This document shows, in pieces, positions 48,061 through 59,998 of a stretch of 64,000 bases of DNA. The stretch's first letter is position 1. Every line of letters begins with the position of its first letter. The notes below the pieces were generated by a model. The model had not been told where the DNA came from. It saw nothing but the letters and a program-made list of their open reading frames with translations, and searched no databases. The DNA is from Ornithodoros turicata. Its lineage: Eukaryota; Arthropoda; Arachnida; Ixodida; Argasidae. The DNA lies in NCBI RefSeq assembly GCF_037126465.1, contig NC_088202.1:97495962-97559961 (forward strand), given 5' to 3'. Both the position numbers and the translations under genes were made by a program.

Positions 48061-49135
48061 TGCCTGGTGTAGTTTTGGTGTTCGGGGATGCAAAAATCAT
48101 GTTCGTTCACCATCGGCGGGAGGCGTTTTCTACCACAAGATTCAACAGGAGAGTGCGCGAAGACGAATGTGGTTCGAAACACTCGGTTATTAGATGTAGC
48201 AGTCGTGTGGTGTGTGCTGAGCCCATTTTGCTGCCGGTGACTACGAAGATGCCGTAGAAGGTGCGAAGACGTCCGAAGCACACTGATGCTCAGTACCCAG
48301 TGATTTTGCTTCACCGAGGTGACGAGTTCAACACAACGTCTTAGGTATGTACAGGCGTCACACATGTATCAATTATAATATAGCGACGACGTATTCCATT
48401 TAACTTATGTTATCCTACTTGTCCGGTACTCAACATTGTCAACATCAACAAATTTAATTTTAGGGGCCTTCTAGTGTTGAAGTGGCGCAAGACTGCTTCG
48501 TGTGTGTGTGATCCAGGCACTCAAGTTGACATGACAGAAATAGCTGAAAGCAGGTATGCAAACTCCACAGATGGAAGCACTAGATTTGGTACGTGTTGCA
48601 GACTTTGTGACATCTTTTTGAGTCTTTGGACAGGTGCAGAAAGTTAGTATGACGTCAACAAGAGGAGAAGAAACCGATGAGAACTACTAGCTTGTTTGAA
48701 TGGTACAAGAATAATTCCTGTTGAGATGTAGATATGACTTTATGACTAAGGAACGCTAATTAATTTTCTAGAGATGCATCCTCTACACTTGAATGCCCAG
48801 TGAAACAGGAAACGTTCATCGTCTTTGAAGCCCCACTACTGGAATTGTTCAATGTGTGTCAGAGCTGCAGTGAGCCATGCAAGGTTACCATATCATATTG
48901 GTCCTAAATTTGCAGAGTTGCGCCTAAATGAGCAGTTGCATCTCTGATGCAACTGTCATTTCTCTTTATTGCTCTTCCGATCCTACCTTCTCAGAGATTA
49001 CTATGGTTCAGCATACACTGCATGGGCACTGCCTTTCTCGACTCATGCTTTCGGTTTCTTGTTCTGTTGAATAAATCTTCACTTGAATTTGCAGCCATCA
49101 CGCTGTCTACTGTGTTTGCCTCTCATCCATATTGA
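48061..49135 (+). pseudogene. Decayed THAP-domain transposase with intron-like structure
   Basis: In the + frame containing 48089, WCSFGVRGCKNHVRSPSAGG and GVFYHKIQQESARRRMWFET are followed by VC-stop-AHFAAGDYEDA. This gives the THAP pattern C...C-x41-C-x2-H, the invariant W, and the HF end. Stops lie at 48191, 48197 and 48218. Downstream, 48464-48553 and 48772 onward have AG/GT borders. The latter reads KQETFIVFEAPLLELFNVCQ and SCSEPC, a segment I associate with THAP transposases of arthropods. A frame at 48947-49135 (IHCMGTAFLDSCFRFL) resembles the following transposase segment. The gene cannot encode a working protein. Confidence 0.65.
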
Positions 49136-50370
49136 TGTGCTGTAACGGTATAGCACATCAACATGCCAACAACCTACCGAACAAGCTTGCGTAGTCCTAC
49201 TTCTGGATGGAAACTACACGATGTGGTAACATCCACATATATAAAGTTTTAGTCGACATAGATTTGCTGTTTTTGTACAACCTTCATTGTACATTTCTTT
49301 TGTCTCACTTAGCATGCTATGATCTTCATCAAGATGACAGGTCATTGTTTGATCTGCAGCATTATTTTTTCTATAATCTTTCCACCAACAGACAATACAA
49401 AAGTGAACAAATGGTAATATATAACTAGCTTGTTAAATTCAAAAGGGAAATACGAAACTGTTTATACTTCTCTTGTTTATTTTGTTGCAGGTTTTACAAC
49501 CCTATCAAGTACGTCAAAACAACAGAGGGCAGGAAGTCCTACTCTGTTTCCTAAATCCCTGGACAATAAAAAAGAAAGATATAGTTTGAGTTGCGAGAAA
49601 ATGTTGCTTCTGCTCTTATATTATATTTCAATTAAATGTTACGATGCATTTGTAGTGTACACTGAAGCCAGTTTCAATTTGCAGGGCTGTCAAAAGCACT
49701 TTACAAAAGTACATCTCAATTACAGTAACAGAGAACTTATGCAATAAACTATTTAGCCATTTTGGAGTACTATGCACACCAATGGTGCATGGTTAACTTT
49801 GAACCCAGATCAAGGGCTAATAATACTTGAAGTGAGCCCTCAAGTACCTCTTTACAAATGTTAGTTGGCGACGTGATAATGAATCAGTTACAAGTACTCC
49901 GCTTAGCAAAACAGAGTTAATTAAGTGTTAAATCCCAATCTTGGTTCAATTATTAGTTGACATTTGGAAACGTCGTCACTAAGAAGTATACTAAAAGGTT
50001 ATGAACACAGTTCAGCTTAATGACACTGATGAAAATGATGTTACTTACTCCTCACATATACAATTGAGACATCAGTATAACTTACAAATACATCTATGCC
50101 CACAGGTTACTTAACCCTCCAGGAACAAACTAGTAATTATAATATGCTGTGACAGCAAAGTATAAGCAATGAGAAAAACTTAAGCAAGCAAGAAATGAAA
50201 ATATGCTGACAATATATTTCTACAGGTCAGCATACTGATGGGAAAGCATCCCTAATAGCATGCATGACGCAGATCGAGATCCAGTGGAGTACTTTCTATT
50301 GTATTTGCTCGGAGCACCACATATCCTTCCTGTGAATGGCCGACAGGTGGTATAACAGAATTTCCTGCAG

Positions 50371-50632
50371 CTCCCGTGGCTCAGTGGTTAGCGTGCTAGC
50401 CATGTCACGTCGAGACTGGGAGGTACCCGGGTTCGAATCCCGGTGCCGGCTGTGCTGTCTGGGGTTTTTCCTGGGTTTTCCTCAGACGCTTTCAGACATA
50501 TGTCGGCACAGTTCCCCTAGAAGTCGGCCCAGGACGCACATTTCCCCAGGGCGTCAGTCGTGACGTTGCCCACATACGTGAGGCCGACAACGGCAAGCCC
50601 TTTCAACATCACCACCACCACCACCACCTGCA
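50371..50632 (+). mobile_element. tRNA-derived SINE, complete copy with tail type 2
   Basis: The A-box (TGGCTCAGTGGTTAGCGTGC) and B-box (GGGTTCGAATCCCGGTGCCG) are well kept. The core (GGCTGTGCTGTCTGGGGTTT, CGGCACAGTTCCCCTAGAAG) is shared with tail-type-1 SINEs. The tail (GTCGTGACGTTGCCCACATA, CGTGAGGCCGACAACGGCAA, then CACCACCACC) differs and resembles the LINE 3' end at 36425-36490. It sits inside the THAP transposon and so is younger than it. Confidence 0.85.
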
Positions 50633-51398
50633 GAAATAAGGGTTTTCCGTCCAGTTTGCCGTTCAAGTAGCGCGTAAAGACCACACGGCGCTGTCGTGTA
50701 TGTTGCCATGCTCTTCGGTTTCTCGGATGTATGTAAAACACTTGCAGTACTTCTGTGTCAAGGCACAGTATTTCGAAATATTCGAAACTTTTGACACGCA
50801 TTCTCTACCTCTCGGCAGCAAAAACGGTAATATCCATCCGTAGTATCCGTCGGTTTGCATTTCACACATGAACACCTGCACGACGAAAAAACAGCGCTTG
50901 TTTCGGCTTACACGAAGCAGTCCATGTTCACGGCACGGTGAGCTACTGCTGAGGACGATGTGACTCCGATTAATCTCTGGACGAGGAATCTTCTGCTGCG
51001 AAGAACACACTTTCCAGCACACTAACGCACGAACAACAGTTCTGTGTGAGCGACAGTTCTCGAATGCGGAATTCCAGCGCACTCATGTTTAAGAGGCTCG
51101 ACATTCTCGACGTAGAAAGTGGACACAAATGCCCACTACCATTTTCGTTTTCGACGGATTAGCGCCCGGAAGTGCGCGTATTACATGCGTCCTCGACAGA
51201 CGGCGCGGGGTCATGCAACTGTTGACAGACTACTCGGTTTCCTACTAGGTCCCTGGACATGCAATTATGGAAAATTCGATTACAGAAAAACTACAGCGAT
51301 TTCAACGGAGTTCTTTGATATTTGAACTTTAGAAGGTTCAAGCTTTTCGCTGAACATAAAGTTTCGATAGGTTTATATTCACTTTTCGGTACCTTTAA

Positions 51399-52092
51399 GC
51401 TTTTACAACTGTGGTGAACAACATGCGACCTTGAGGGACTCTGTTGGGGTGCTGAAGTAAGTTAGGGAAATTAATGTATCTTTATTCCAAAGTCGGTTAG
51501 GAAGATCAGGAGATTACCGGTTATGCGGTAAGGTTCATGACCGTGTCATGCAATAATGAAGAAAGTGGCAGCATATCGGTAAAGTAATAGTCTCATGGAT
51601 GTCGCGATCATGAATAGTTATCTTCATTGTTCAAAGTATGCTTAACATATTGTATTTGACGTGCTTATTCGAATTACACATCGCGTTAATCCCCGTTTGC
51701 ATCCTTAGTTTATGAATTATGATGACCAAATAGTGTCCTGTTCAACATCATCCAAATTCCAAAACCCTGAAGTTGTGTGGTCGTTAAGTCGTATACGAAG
51801 AAAAATTATAATTTTTTAATTAATAAGCACGTGCAATACAATTTGTTAAGCATACTTTGAACAATGAAGATAACTATTCATGATCGCGTCATCCATGAGA
51901 CTATTACTTTACCGATATGCCACCACTTTCTTCATTATTGCATGACACGGTCATGAACCTTACCGCATAACCGATAATCCCCTGATCTTCCTAACCGACT
52001 TTGGAATAAAGATACATTAATTTCTCTAACTTACTTCAGCACCCCAACAGAGCCCCTCAAGGTCGCATGTTGTTCACCACAGTTGTAAAAGC
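51399..52092. mobile_element. 694-bp foldback element, arms about 270 bases, TTAA at both ends
   Basis: The left arm starts GCTTTTACAACTGTGGTGAA and the right arm ends with its complement. The arms match closely (for example CATTGTTCAAAGTATGCTTA against its complement near 51845) to about 51671 and 51822. TTAA lies at 51395-51398 and 52093-52096. The left TTAA is also the right TTAA of the THAP transposon. The loop of about 150 bases has no coding content. Confidence 0.85.
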
Positions 52093-52218
52093 TTAAGTTT
52101 TTTTTTTTCATCCACCGTATAATGTTCACCTATTATACCCATAAACCCTTCAACGTGTCATCCCTAAGCCTTTAAGTGCTATACCAATGATTAGGAAGAT
52201 ATCCAGAAGAAGAACATT

Positions 52219-52673
52219 GTGATAAACGCGACGAAAACACGGACGGACAGAGGACGGCGTTTACTAGCAACGCAAACACAAATGGCACTGACGTCATGTC
52301 TGGACAGCCAAATCCTTCGCCACAAAGGCCACTTCCGATGGAAACAGGAGGAAACAGGCGAAGGAATTGCTTGTTCCCTGGCCAATTCCAGCCCACCAAC
52401 GCTCTGCACTCAAAGCTCCTTTGACCTTTCTGGATACCATAGGACTTCGATCCTTATTGTGAAGGGGCTCATTATTTCATTCCCCACATCACCACCAGGG
52501 CAGAGTATCGCCCCTGCGATGGACCTCCCCATTCGTCATCTCAAAATAAAGTTGTTGTTGTTGCAGGCGAAGGATTTGGCAGTCTAGACTGGACGTCAGT
52601 GTCATTTGTGTTTTCGCTGCTAGTAAACGCCGTCCTTTGTCCGTCTGTGTTTTCTTCGCCGTTATCACCATGT
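52219..52673. repeat. Inverted repeat with 105-base arms around a LINE 3' end
   Basis: The left arm (GACGAAAACACGGACGGACA, GGACGGCGTTTACTAGCAAC, GCCAAATCCTTCGCC) is matched in inverse at 52566-52672 with about nine of ten bases equal. The 240-base loop contains a LINE 3' fragment. Confidence 0.75.
52385..52565 (+). mobile_element. LINE 3'-UTR fragment (same family as 43905-44230)
   Basis: CCCACCAACGCTCTGCACTC, CCATAGGACTTCGATCCTTA, AGAGTATCGCCCCTGCGATG and AAATAAAGTTGTTGTTGTTG match the earlier copy in order. There is no coding part. Confidence 0.7.
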
Positions 52674-52857
52674 TACCTGACCAACACGCTCTGCATCTTC
52701 TCGCACTTCAGAAGAAGAACAGACTCTGTTTAAAATATCGGGAGCTCTCGTCCTGAGGCGCTGCCCTTGATACAATAACAATAATGATAATACAATACAC
52801 AATAATACATGTGAACATCTTCGACACAAGTGCGTCTGGTTGGGTAAAAAGAATAAG

Positions 52858-53134
52858 AGTAACGAAAATCTCCAACCAAGGTACAGGAAGGGGATACGCG
52901 ACGTCTGAGAAACAGTTCGGCTCCTTCCTCGGTTGTGGCCGTTGGCGGCAGCGTTCTTGTCGCAGTTGCGAACTACATTGACGTAACGCTTCCCAAACTT
53001 CGCTTTTTCTTGGCCGTAGAGTCAAGGCGTAAAGAACGCCAACGGCCACTAGGATCACCCCTGAAGAAGGAGCCGAACTAGCTCTGAAACGTGGGGTATC
53101 CCCCTCCTGTATCTTGGTTGGAGATTTTCGTTAC
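52858..53134. repeat. 277-base hairpin with hammerhead-like core
   Basis: The outer arms are GTAACGAAAATCTCCAACCA and the complement at 53115-53134. The inner words CGGCTCCTTC and GTGGCCGTTGGC are also matched in inverse (GCCAACGGCCAC, GAAGGAGCCG). The 3' half contains the hammerhead-like sequence at 53061-53089. Confidence 0.75.
53061..53089 (+). other. Hammerhead-like core (CTGAAGA, stem, GAAA)
   Basis: CTGAAGA is followed by one A, a GGAGC/GCTCT stem with one G-T pair and a seven-base loop, then GAAA and C. It has the same architecture as the motif at 42461 and 59999 but an unrelated stem sequence. Confidence 0.4.
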
Positions 53135-54204
53135 TATTACTGCAAAATAATATAAAACACCAAGTAACGCTGCAAAAATAGAAATGAAAACGAAAACAAA
53201 ACAAAAACCTGCCAACATAAGGCTAGTGCGTTGCGACCCTAGGCGCCTTCCAACATCTACCACTTTTGAGTCATTTAGACTTCCTGTAACGCTTTTGGTG
53301 GTTTCGCTCCCCAAGGCAGACACTATATTCCGAAGCTTTAAGCTCAATGTAAGCATAAATGCTAATCGCTTCTGCGCCTACAGAGCTGCACGCTGAAAAC
53401 ATAACAACAACGAAGCAACAGCCGCAACGTCTTCTCTCTTTCCGAACGGGTGACACCTGCATGGGCGTGGAGCAGACATCTACCACAATCTCGGCGTCGC
53501 TGAATATGCAGATCGATATCGTTTAGGAAGCCGCCTCAGCACACAAGGTTCCGGGCGCCGCATCATATCCTTTGAAAACAGTAAAAGAGAGCTGCTATCG
53601 ACTCGGTTTGCTCGAAGCTTTGTTCACTCGGCAAACACAAAGTTAGCAGTGTGCTGAGCCACGAATTCACGTGTTGCCGTCTAATTCTCCCCGACACTAT
53701 TGGTACAGTTCAATGTTTACACAAGAACGCTGCTGCAAACGGCGCAGTGTGCAGTACTCATGAATCCGCAAGGTTGAGCCGGTAGTTGGAAAGGAGGGAA
53801 TTGTTCGTATAGAGATCAACTACCTGTACTGTACCGTCAAGTTCGGAGCTTATTTCTCAGAAGTGTTTCCCAGAAGAGTTCGCATCAGTGTTTAGGTAGC
53901 AATATTGTCGATGCAGGCTTTGCTACCCACAACTTGTCTGTTTTATCTTGCCTTTTGTTTTCCTACACAGTCCCCAACACTTCCGCCTTTGTGTGTATAG
54001 TGTATGGTGATGACGTTGTGCTCCGTCCCAGCAACCGAACGGTATTTTCATTACCTAAATGTACTGACGTACTTTCTTGTTGCGAACCTGCTATGTTTCA
54101 TAATAGTGTTCTTTTATCGAATAAGGGGCGCGAATAGCTCAAAAACAGCGTGTACATCACGGAGGAGTGTCCCTATTCAATTCTGTCGTATATACTGTCG
54201 TATG
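53135..54204. other. No recognised feature
   Basis: Short frames only, with no repeat partner seen. Confidence 0.4.
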
Positions 54205-54500
54205 ACGTTCCTCAACAACAACAAATAAATCGTGATTATGACATGGGGCGATTCGCCCCTGGAGAGCAATACACTACCCCATTACACGCGAAACATTAGA
54301 TGTGAGATATGAGAATGAAGTTAAAATTATGTACAAGCACAACAAGTGAGCTGTCCTCCCCTGGCTGCGCTACGCCGCTCAAAAGATGAAGATGAAGATG
54401 AAAGAAGATGAAGCAAAAACAAAAAACAAACACACACACACACACACACTCACTCACACACGAAAGAAGCACCAGTGATCATTGGGATAGAGTATGATAC
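54205..54500 (-). mobile_element. LINE 3'-end fragment (same family as 45168-47445)
   Basis: On the + strand CAACAACAACAAATAAATC, ACACTACCCCATTACACGCG, AATGAAGTTAAAATTATGTA and GAAAGAAGCACCAGTGATCA follow the 3' UTR of the 45-kb LINE in order. A GATGAA repeat and a (CA)n tract (about 54428-54450) have expanded inside it. Confidence 0.7.
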
Positions 54501-57489
54501 TACAGCATATAATAGCAAAGGGATACAACAACACTGATATTTGTAAACTAAGAAATGCATACAGCCGTTAACAGATACATAGACAGATAGATGTAGAAAG
54601 AAAAAAATATGAGATTTTCCCGTCAAGCATGCAGACTCTTGATAGTGTTGCCGCGCAAATGAAGCGTGCGCCACTAAAGTGCAGTTATTTCAATAAAAAA
54701 GGAGACGCTATGGTTCATCATTGTCTAATGAGTGGCTTAGCGAGTCTCATTCTCGAGTTGGTAGATACATGTATACGAAGGGTTATATGAGCAAATTATC
54801 CCAAGAAACCTTGGCACAAAGTCGGATTCCGATGAAGTTGCAACATTGTACTATAAACAATCACTTTGCATGCTGTGAGCAACGTAAAACGTCTAAACAG
54901 GTCGTGAGAACGTGTGTGTGGCTCAGCATGTTCCGTCCTCGACCATTTTCGTGTTGAATTACATGTTATGTACGTGGTATTGTTCTGTGCTGTAGTTGAA
55001 ATGATATTGTAGCACACAATGGAACACTCAGTGCAGCATACAACGTTTATAGGAAAACGTGGGAATACATTACTCGCCTCATTTGTTCCCTCATTTCCTC
55101 TTGCGTAGTTAGGAGGTGCTAGGAGACTTGGGACTGTAGGAATCGTTCAGCGATTTTCAGATATACAGAGCTCCTGTGCACAATGTCTCAACAACTGGAC
55201 GTTTCGTGGGTCAGTTTGCGAAGTTCCCATGAGATGGCAGTAAAGTCATCTGCGACAGGCGAGTTCTTGTGACCACATCCACATGTTGCATCCGACGGTC
55301 GCCATAAACATGGTCCTCAACGAAATGAGGACTGTTATCTCGAGAGCCATCACAAGTGACTACAGAGGAGTTTACGGGTACGACCCGGACGCAGAGCAGC
55401 ATTCATTGTAGTCATCAAGACACTAAACGTGACATTGTGCACTGAAGATTTGTTCGGCACATTCAGACATCCTGAATGCAAACTTCTGCTGTGACATTCA
55501 GAGTTAACTACGGATCTGCAACTGTCAAATACCAGTTGCTTCTTCTCACACAACGACACACCGGTAATCCGGCAACTTCTCTTTATTCCATATTTAGCTC
55601 TTGTGACTTCCTTTTGTTCCTAAACTGAAACACGGAGTCAAGTGCGACGACGGGGGCGACGTGGCAGACCTTTTGTGACTTCAGCAAAGCAGCTCCTGGC
55701 ACCTTTGGTGTAGAAAGGTGAGTCTTATTTGTGCTGCCGTTGCGACATCCCAAGGGGTGACATCGCTCGTGATTCCCTGGAGACGTGGAATTATTCTCAG
55801 TGTCTCATTCGGCGAAAAATGTGAAATGCAGCTTTGTTTCCTTAAACAGGTTATTTAGGGTGACCCAAGTCCAAAATGCATCTTGAAGATAGGAACTTAT
55901 ATTCACAAGAGGTTCAAATCCTACAAAATATCTCACATGATTTGGAGGTTGTGAATTATGAGAAAACAAAGCCGATAAAAGCGGCTTACGTCATATTTCA
56001 CAGTCCACTTGCTTCCGGTTACATGTAGTACGGGGAGTCGAATGTGCGGGAGGGGTGTGTGTAGCGTTGGGGTAGTTTTATACTTTTCTCTATTCGTGGG
56101 GAGACGTGTTTAACTTCTGTTTATTTATCTCTTTCTTTCTCGCATACACACACTTTTACAATCCAGTCCCATCCAATTCGCAAACTCGAATGGGTCGTTT
56201 AAGCATTGCATAACTTGGATCCCCTGCGTCCAATTGTATCAGTCAAACAGACACAACACTGCTATAGAAACCGCATTCAGGCCTCACATAGTGATGAACG
56301 TGAGCCTCACCTTTAGAAAAATATCGAAGAATGATGTCAACCAACTTTCTTGCATTCGTATCATAAAAAAAAAAGAAGAAAAGTCTTGGACGTGTCTGCA
56401 GTGTAGTTTCGTTTCGATGAAGAATAAGAATGTGGAGTTGCTAGTCCCAAAGTTGTTAGGACTGGTTAGGTACTCAGATACTTGTAGTGATGTCAATGCA
56501 TGTGTTACGTTACATGAGTATTACCTCAGTGGAAACGATAGCGGTCGTTATAAGATCTGTAAATACGAATAAACGAAGCATCAAATTCGAAACAGAGAGA
56601 GAGGATGATTTCACTTTACGTAGGAGTCCATTCCAAATTTCTAGGTATATTTTACAAAGATGATGATGATGTGGGACTGTTGCCCGCCATCATGACTGTC
56701 CTCTGCCCCGTTGTCGTCTGATGGAGTGTTAAGAGAATTACGATTCACCAAAATCTATTCCCTCAGTGCATGACCGTTCTGAGCTTTTTCGTACTCCAGC
56801 TATCTTCCGGAAATTACGATAATAAATCAGGGGGATATCACGACATGTCGCTTGTCGTACTTATCGCGAGAGAAACATAACAGCGATCCGGAAACGGGTG
56901 CAGCCCAATAACGATATCTTTCTGAGACATTAAATAGATTAGACGTATCCGATAAATAGTTAATGCTAGCAGTAATGAGATGGATAGTGGAAACGCGAGT
57001 ATCTAGAAGAGAGAGCGTTAAGTGCTGGCGTTGCTTTACCCGGGAGTCTAGGATGAACGGATGAGGCCCGAAAGCAATGCAGATAGACGTCGTAATGATG
57101 CCGCCGTTGCCGTCATTGAGAAAGTACGGAGTAGGTTTACACAAGAAATGATAGCAGAGCCCCAGTAGATAAGAGTCATCGTGTCTGCTGAAGATCTGGG
57201 AAACGGCTGTGTCATGTGCGATTCCTCGTACCTTGACATCGGTTGTTACTTTAGTCAAATGGCAGAAGTGATTCGGAGATGTCAGAAGCAGTTGAGTACA
57301 TAATCTCATGTCTAGGGTTCGGAATCCTGAGTCGTTTCTACAATCCCGGGATTTCTCAATGTGGATCTTGGTATGCCGGGACGGGATTGGGACTTTTGCG
57401 CAACTCTTCTCAGGAGGTCGTATACGATCCAAACCGCTTGCGCATCGACACTATTACACGAATACAGTGCGCATTTCCAACTTATTGAT
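54501..57489. other. No gene recognised
   Basis: A minus-strand frame of 201 aa (56827-57432) is the longest here but shows no motif, splice context or composition typical of protein. No mobile-element ends were recognised. Confidence 0.4.
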
Positions 57490-57575
57490 AGGTTTTTCTC
57501 TCCTGTAATGAGGTAGTGTACTGCTCTCCAGCGGTGAATCACCCTATGTGATAGTCTTATTTGTTGTTGTTTCGC
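57490..57575 (+). mobile_element. Short LINE 3'-end fragment
   Basis: TAATGAGGTAGTGTACTGCT, CAGCGGTGAATCACCCTATG and TTATTTGTTGTTGTTT match the last 80 bases of the LINE at 45168-47445. Confidence 0.6.
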
Positions 57576-58209
57576 CTTTATTATTTCATAGCAATTATTG
57601 CGTTAGAGGTCTAGAGCGTAATTTTCTCTTCGCTCTTTTGACCTTGAAATCAAATCATTCTATTGATGAAGGTGAAAATATATATCAGATTATTTATTAT
57701 CTCTGTGTTAGCAATGAGCAAATTACAAAGAGAGCACAAGCGACCAAAGGTACGTCAGTCAGTTCTGGGTTCCTGTTGACATGTGACTCGACGGATAGCT
57801 TCGTTGTTGGAAGAATGATCAGAGGAAATGAGTACACCTAGGGTACTATCGTGAAGACGAGATCGGTGAACGGCGAACTCGCGAACGGGTGTATGCACAT
57901 GATTTAAGCCGCAGTTGACGCAAAAGAACGCCTCTGGACGGCGGGCGTGCTGTTTTGACGGCGCAGTTCGCGCGGCTTCAGATTGCAAACGAATATTTTT
58001 CGGTAAGGTCCGTAAGATACCATTCTTTCCTTTTCACGCGTGCCACCAGCTATTCGTTGTCAAGAGGGACGACATTTATTATCCGGAAATTCGGGATTTG
58101 GCCTCGGGGAAAACCCTGGATTGCGGGATCCCGGGCTCACACAGCTCATGTCGTACAGGAATTTTCTCTCTTCCTAGGATGTCATGCCTCGTGCACTGAT
58201 ACCCTAGTG

Positions 58210-59090
58210 TAGGGGTCACAAACACGCCGGCCGCATGCGGCCCGCCATGACCTATTCTGCCGCGAGAGGGCCCTTGACCGCAAACCGAAAGAAGCTACCC
58301 TCTTAAAAATTAATGAAGAATTCGAATAAAACCATTTTCATGCATTCTTTTTACGCTTGCACGGCGTAACGCTGTCCCTGTCCATGTTACGTAGGACAAA
58401 CGCATATATGTTAATACTGTTAATACGATATTAGCACTTGTTTTCGCTCGTGAACCTCAACAAGCTATGGAAACGACAACCTGGTCTCCCCGCGCACTTT
58501 GCTGAGCTACCATCGTAACGATTGTGAGGACTAAGGTGGGCTCACCTCGAACGAAAATAGTAACTAATAAGTACAGACGGAACTGTGATGTATAAAGGAC
58601 ATCATATTTTAATTTTTAGGAGCCATGTTCAAATAACAAACCCGAAGCTACATTCTCCATAATGTCAGCTATAGCTGTTCTTCGCTCATTTCTCTATCTA
58701 TTTTCCCCAAGTTGAAACTGTGGGCAAAGGCAACAATACAGTGCGTGTAAATAGGAGATAATTTCAGCACTCCTAAACATTGTCATACTTATTTGTGAAG
58801 AACTGCATATTTTTCTCGAATCACTTTCATATTTTCAGTACCAAATTTGGAAAGGCAACTTATTTATTTCTTTTCATGCGTCCAGTGGAGCCTTTCAGTA
58901 ATGAATTCCTCACACATCACCCGGCTCGACCATAACTACACCGCTCCTGGTTTTTTAAAATTTATTTATATTTTTATTTTCTGGTATATTAGCGTATTTT
59001 ATGGTAAGTACTGTAATTTATTTTCCCCGTGGCCCTCCATGGTGAGGGCCTAAGGTCAATGCGGGCCTCGATTCGAGTTTCAGTCACCTA
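58210..59090. mobile_element. Probable hAT-type non-autonomous element
   Basis: The left end (TAGGGGTCACAAACACGCCG, GCGGCCCGCCATGACC) and the complement of the right end (TAGGTGACTGAAACTCGAAT, GAGGCCCGCATTGACC) are similar, with the GGCCCGC block typical of many hAT elements. TAGTG occurs just outside both ends, but a full 8-bp duplication is not clear. Confidence 0.5.
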
Positions 59091-59239
59091 CGCCTATAGT
59101 GCCATTAAATTGTGAAACAGAACTCCATTGCATATCGCACCTAGCATTGTAAATAACATCTACAAGAAAATAAAATAAAAAAGTGACCGAGTGGATGAAA
59201 GCATGCACCTGCTCGTTCATGGTAACACCAAAGTTGTAC

Positions 59240-59365
59240 CGCAGACTGGGAGGTGGTGGGTTCGAATCCTACCACCGGCTGTGCTGTACGAGGTTTTCCC
59301 TGGGTTTTCCGGTAGACTTTATAGACGTATGTAAGCGCAGTTCCCCCTCAATGACAGTTGCTTTG
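59240..59365 (+). mobile_element. SINE head and core, truncated
   Basis: GACTGGGAGGTGGTGGGTTC, CCACCGGCTGTGCTGTACGA and TTTTCCCTGGGTTTTCCGGT match the standard SINE. It ends after the core (AGCGCAGTTCCCCCTCAATG). Confidence 0.7.
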
Positions 59366-59417
59366 AACGTGTTATGCAGCGAACATCTTTATTTATTTAT
59401 TTTGTGTGTGTGTGCGT

Positions 59418-59582
59418 GTTAGCGCCGCGAAGCAACTGTGGCTACGAGCGCCGTAGAGACGTGGACAGATGGAGGACAGGAGAATGACTGGGGGGCAGAG
59501 GTGTCAGTATACCCCCTGGACCGACTTCAGGGAGAATTGTGCCGACATCTGTCCGGAAAGCCTGCCGGAAAACCCAAATGGG
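59418..59582 (-). mobile_element. SINE tail and core, reverse orientation
   Basis: GTTAGCGCCGCGAAGCAACT, CGACTTCAGGGAGAATTGTG and GGAAAACCCA are the reverse of the type 1 tail and core. The head is missing. With the previous copy it forms a convergent pair separated by about 50 bases. Confidence 0.7.
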
Positions 59583-59990
59583 AAGCGTGCACCTTCTTGT
59601 GTGTGTCCATTAAGTATGCTAACTCATAGAAAAAGGCGAACACTTCCCATCTTCAACAGATAAGGAAATAGAGCGATATCAATCAGAATGACGGTTGGCT
59701 CTGCGCGTGTTGTACGGTAAAATTGTGTTTGTAGAGTGTACATATGTTAAATACCACTGAACAATCAAAGGACCAGGAGCTGAGGCTGAAAACACAATAG
59801 AAATTTTCCTCCCCCCAGCAATAACTTTACATTATGTGGGTTACATCGTCTAGAAAATAATTCCCAACTCTACTCCTCCATATTTCATTCGTTTTTTTGT
59901 TTTCTTGTTTTTTTTTTTTCACATCTAATGTAATATAATATCAAGGAGTGATATTAAACGGTAGGAGCGACTTATTTATTTACACATGGT
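59583..59990. other. No recognised feature
   Basis: A T-rich stretch occurs near 59890-59920. Nothing else was identified. Confidence 0.4.
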
Positions 59991-59998
59991 AACGAGAC

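Larger units (their letters stand above)
47570..51394 (+). mobile_element. 3.8-kb TTAA-flanked DNA transposon relic with THAP transposase (Kolobok-like)
   Basis: The left end AGGGACCGAAAAGTGAAAAA and the complement of the right end (AGGTACCGAAAAGTGAATAT) match at 16 of the first 17 positions. Each is preceded by TTAA (47566-47569 and 51395-51398). The interior contains a degenerate THAP domain and further transposase-like exons. Kolobok elements are known for TTAA duplications and THAP-bearing transposases, and they fit best. A SINE has inserted at 50371-50632. Confidence 0.65.

Noticed and set aside
56827..57432. 201-aa minus-strand frame
   Set aside because: It is long but has no recognisable family pattern and two shorter frames overlap it; chance cannot be excluded without comparison to other ticks.
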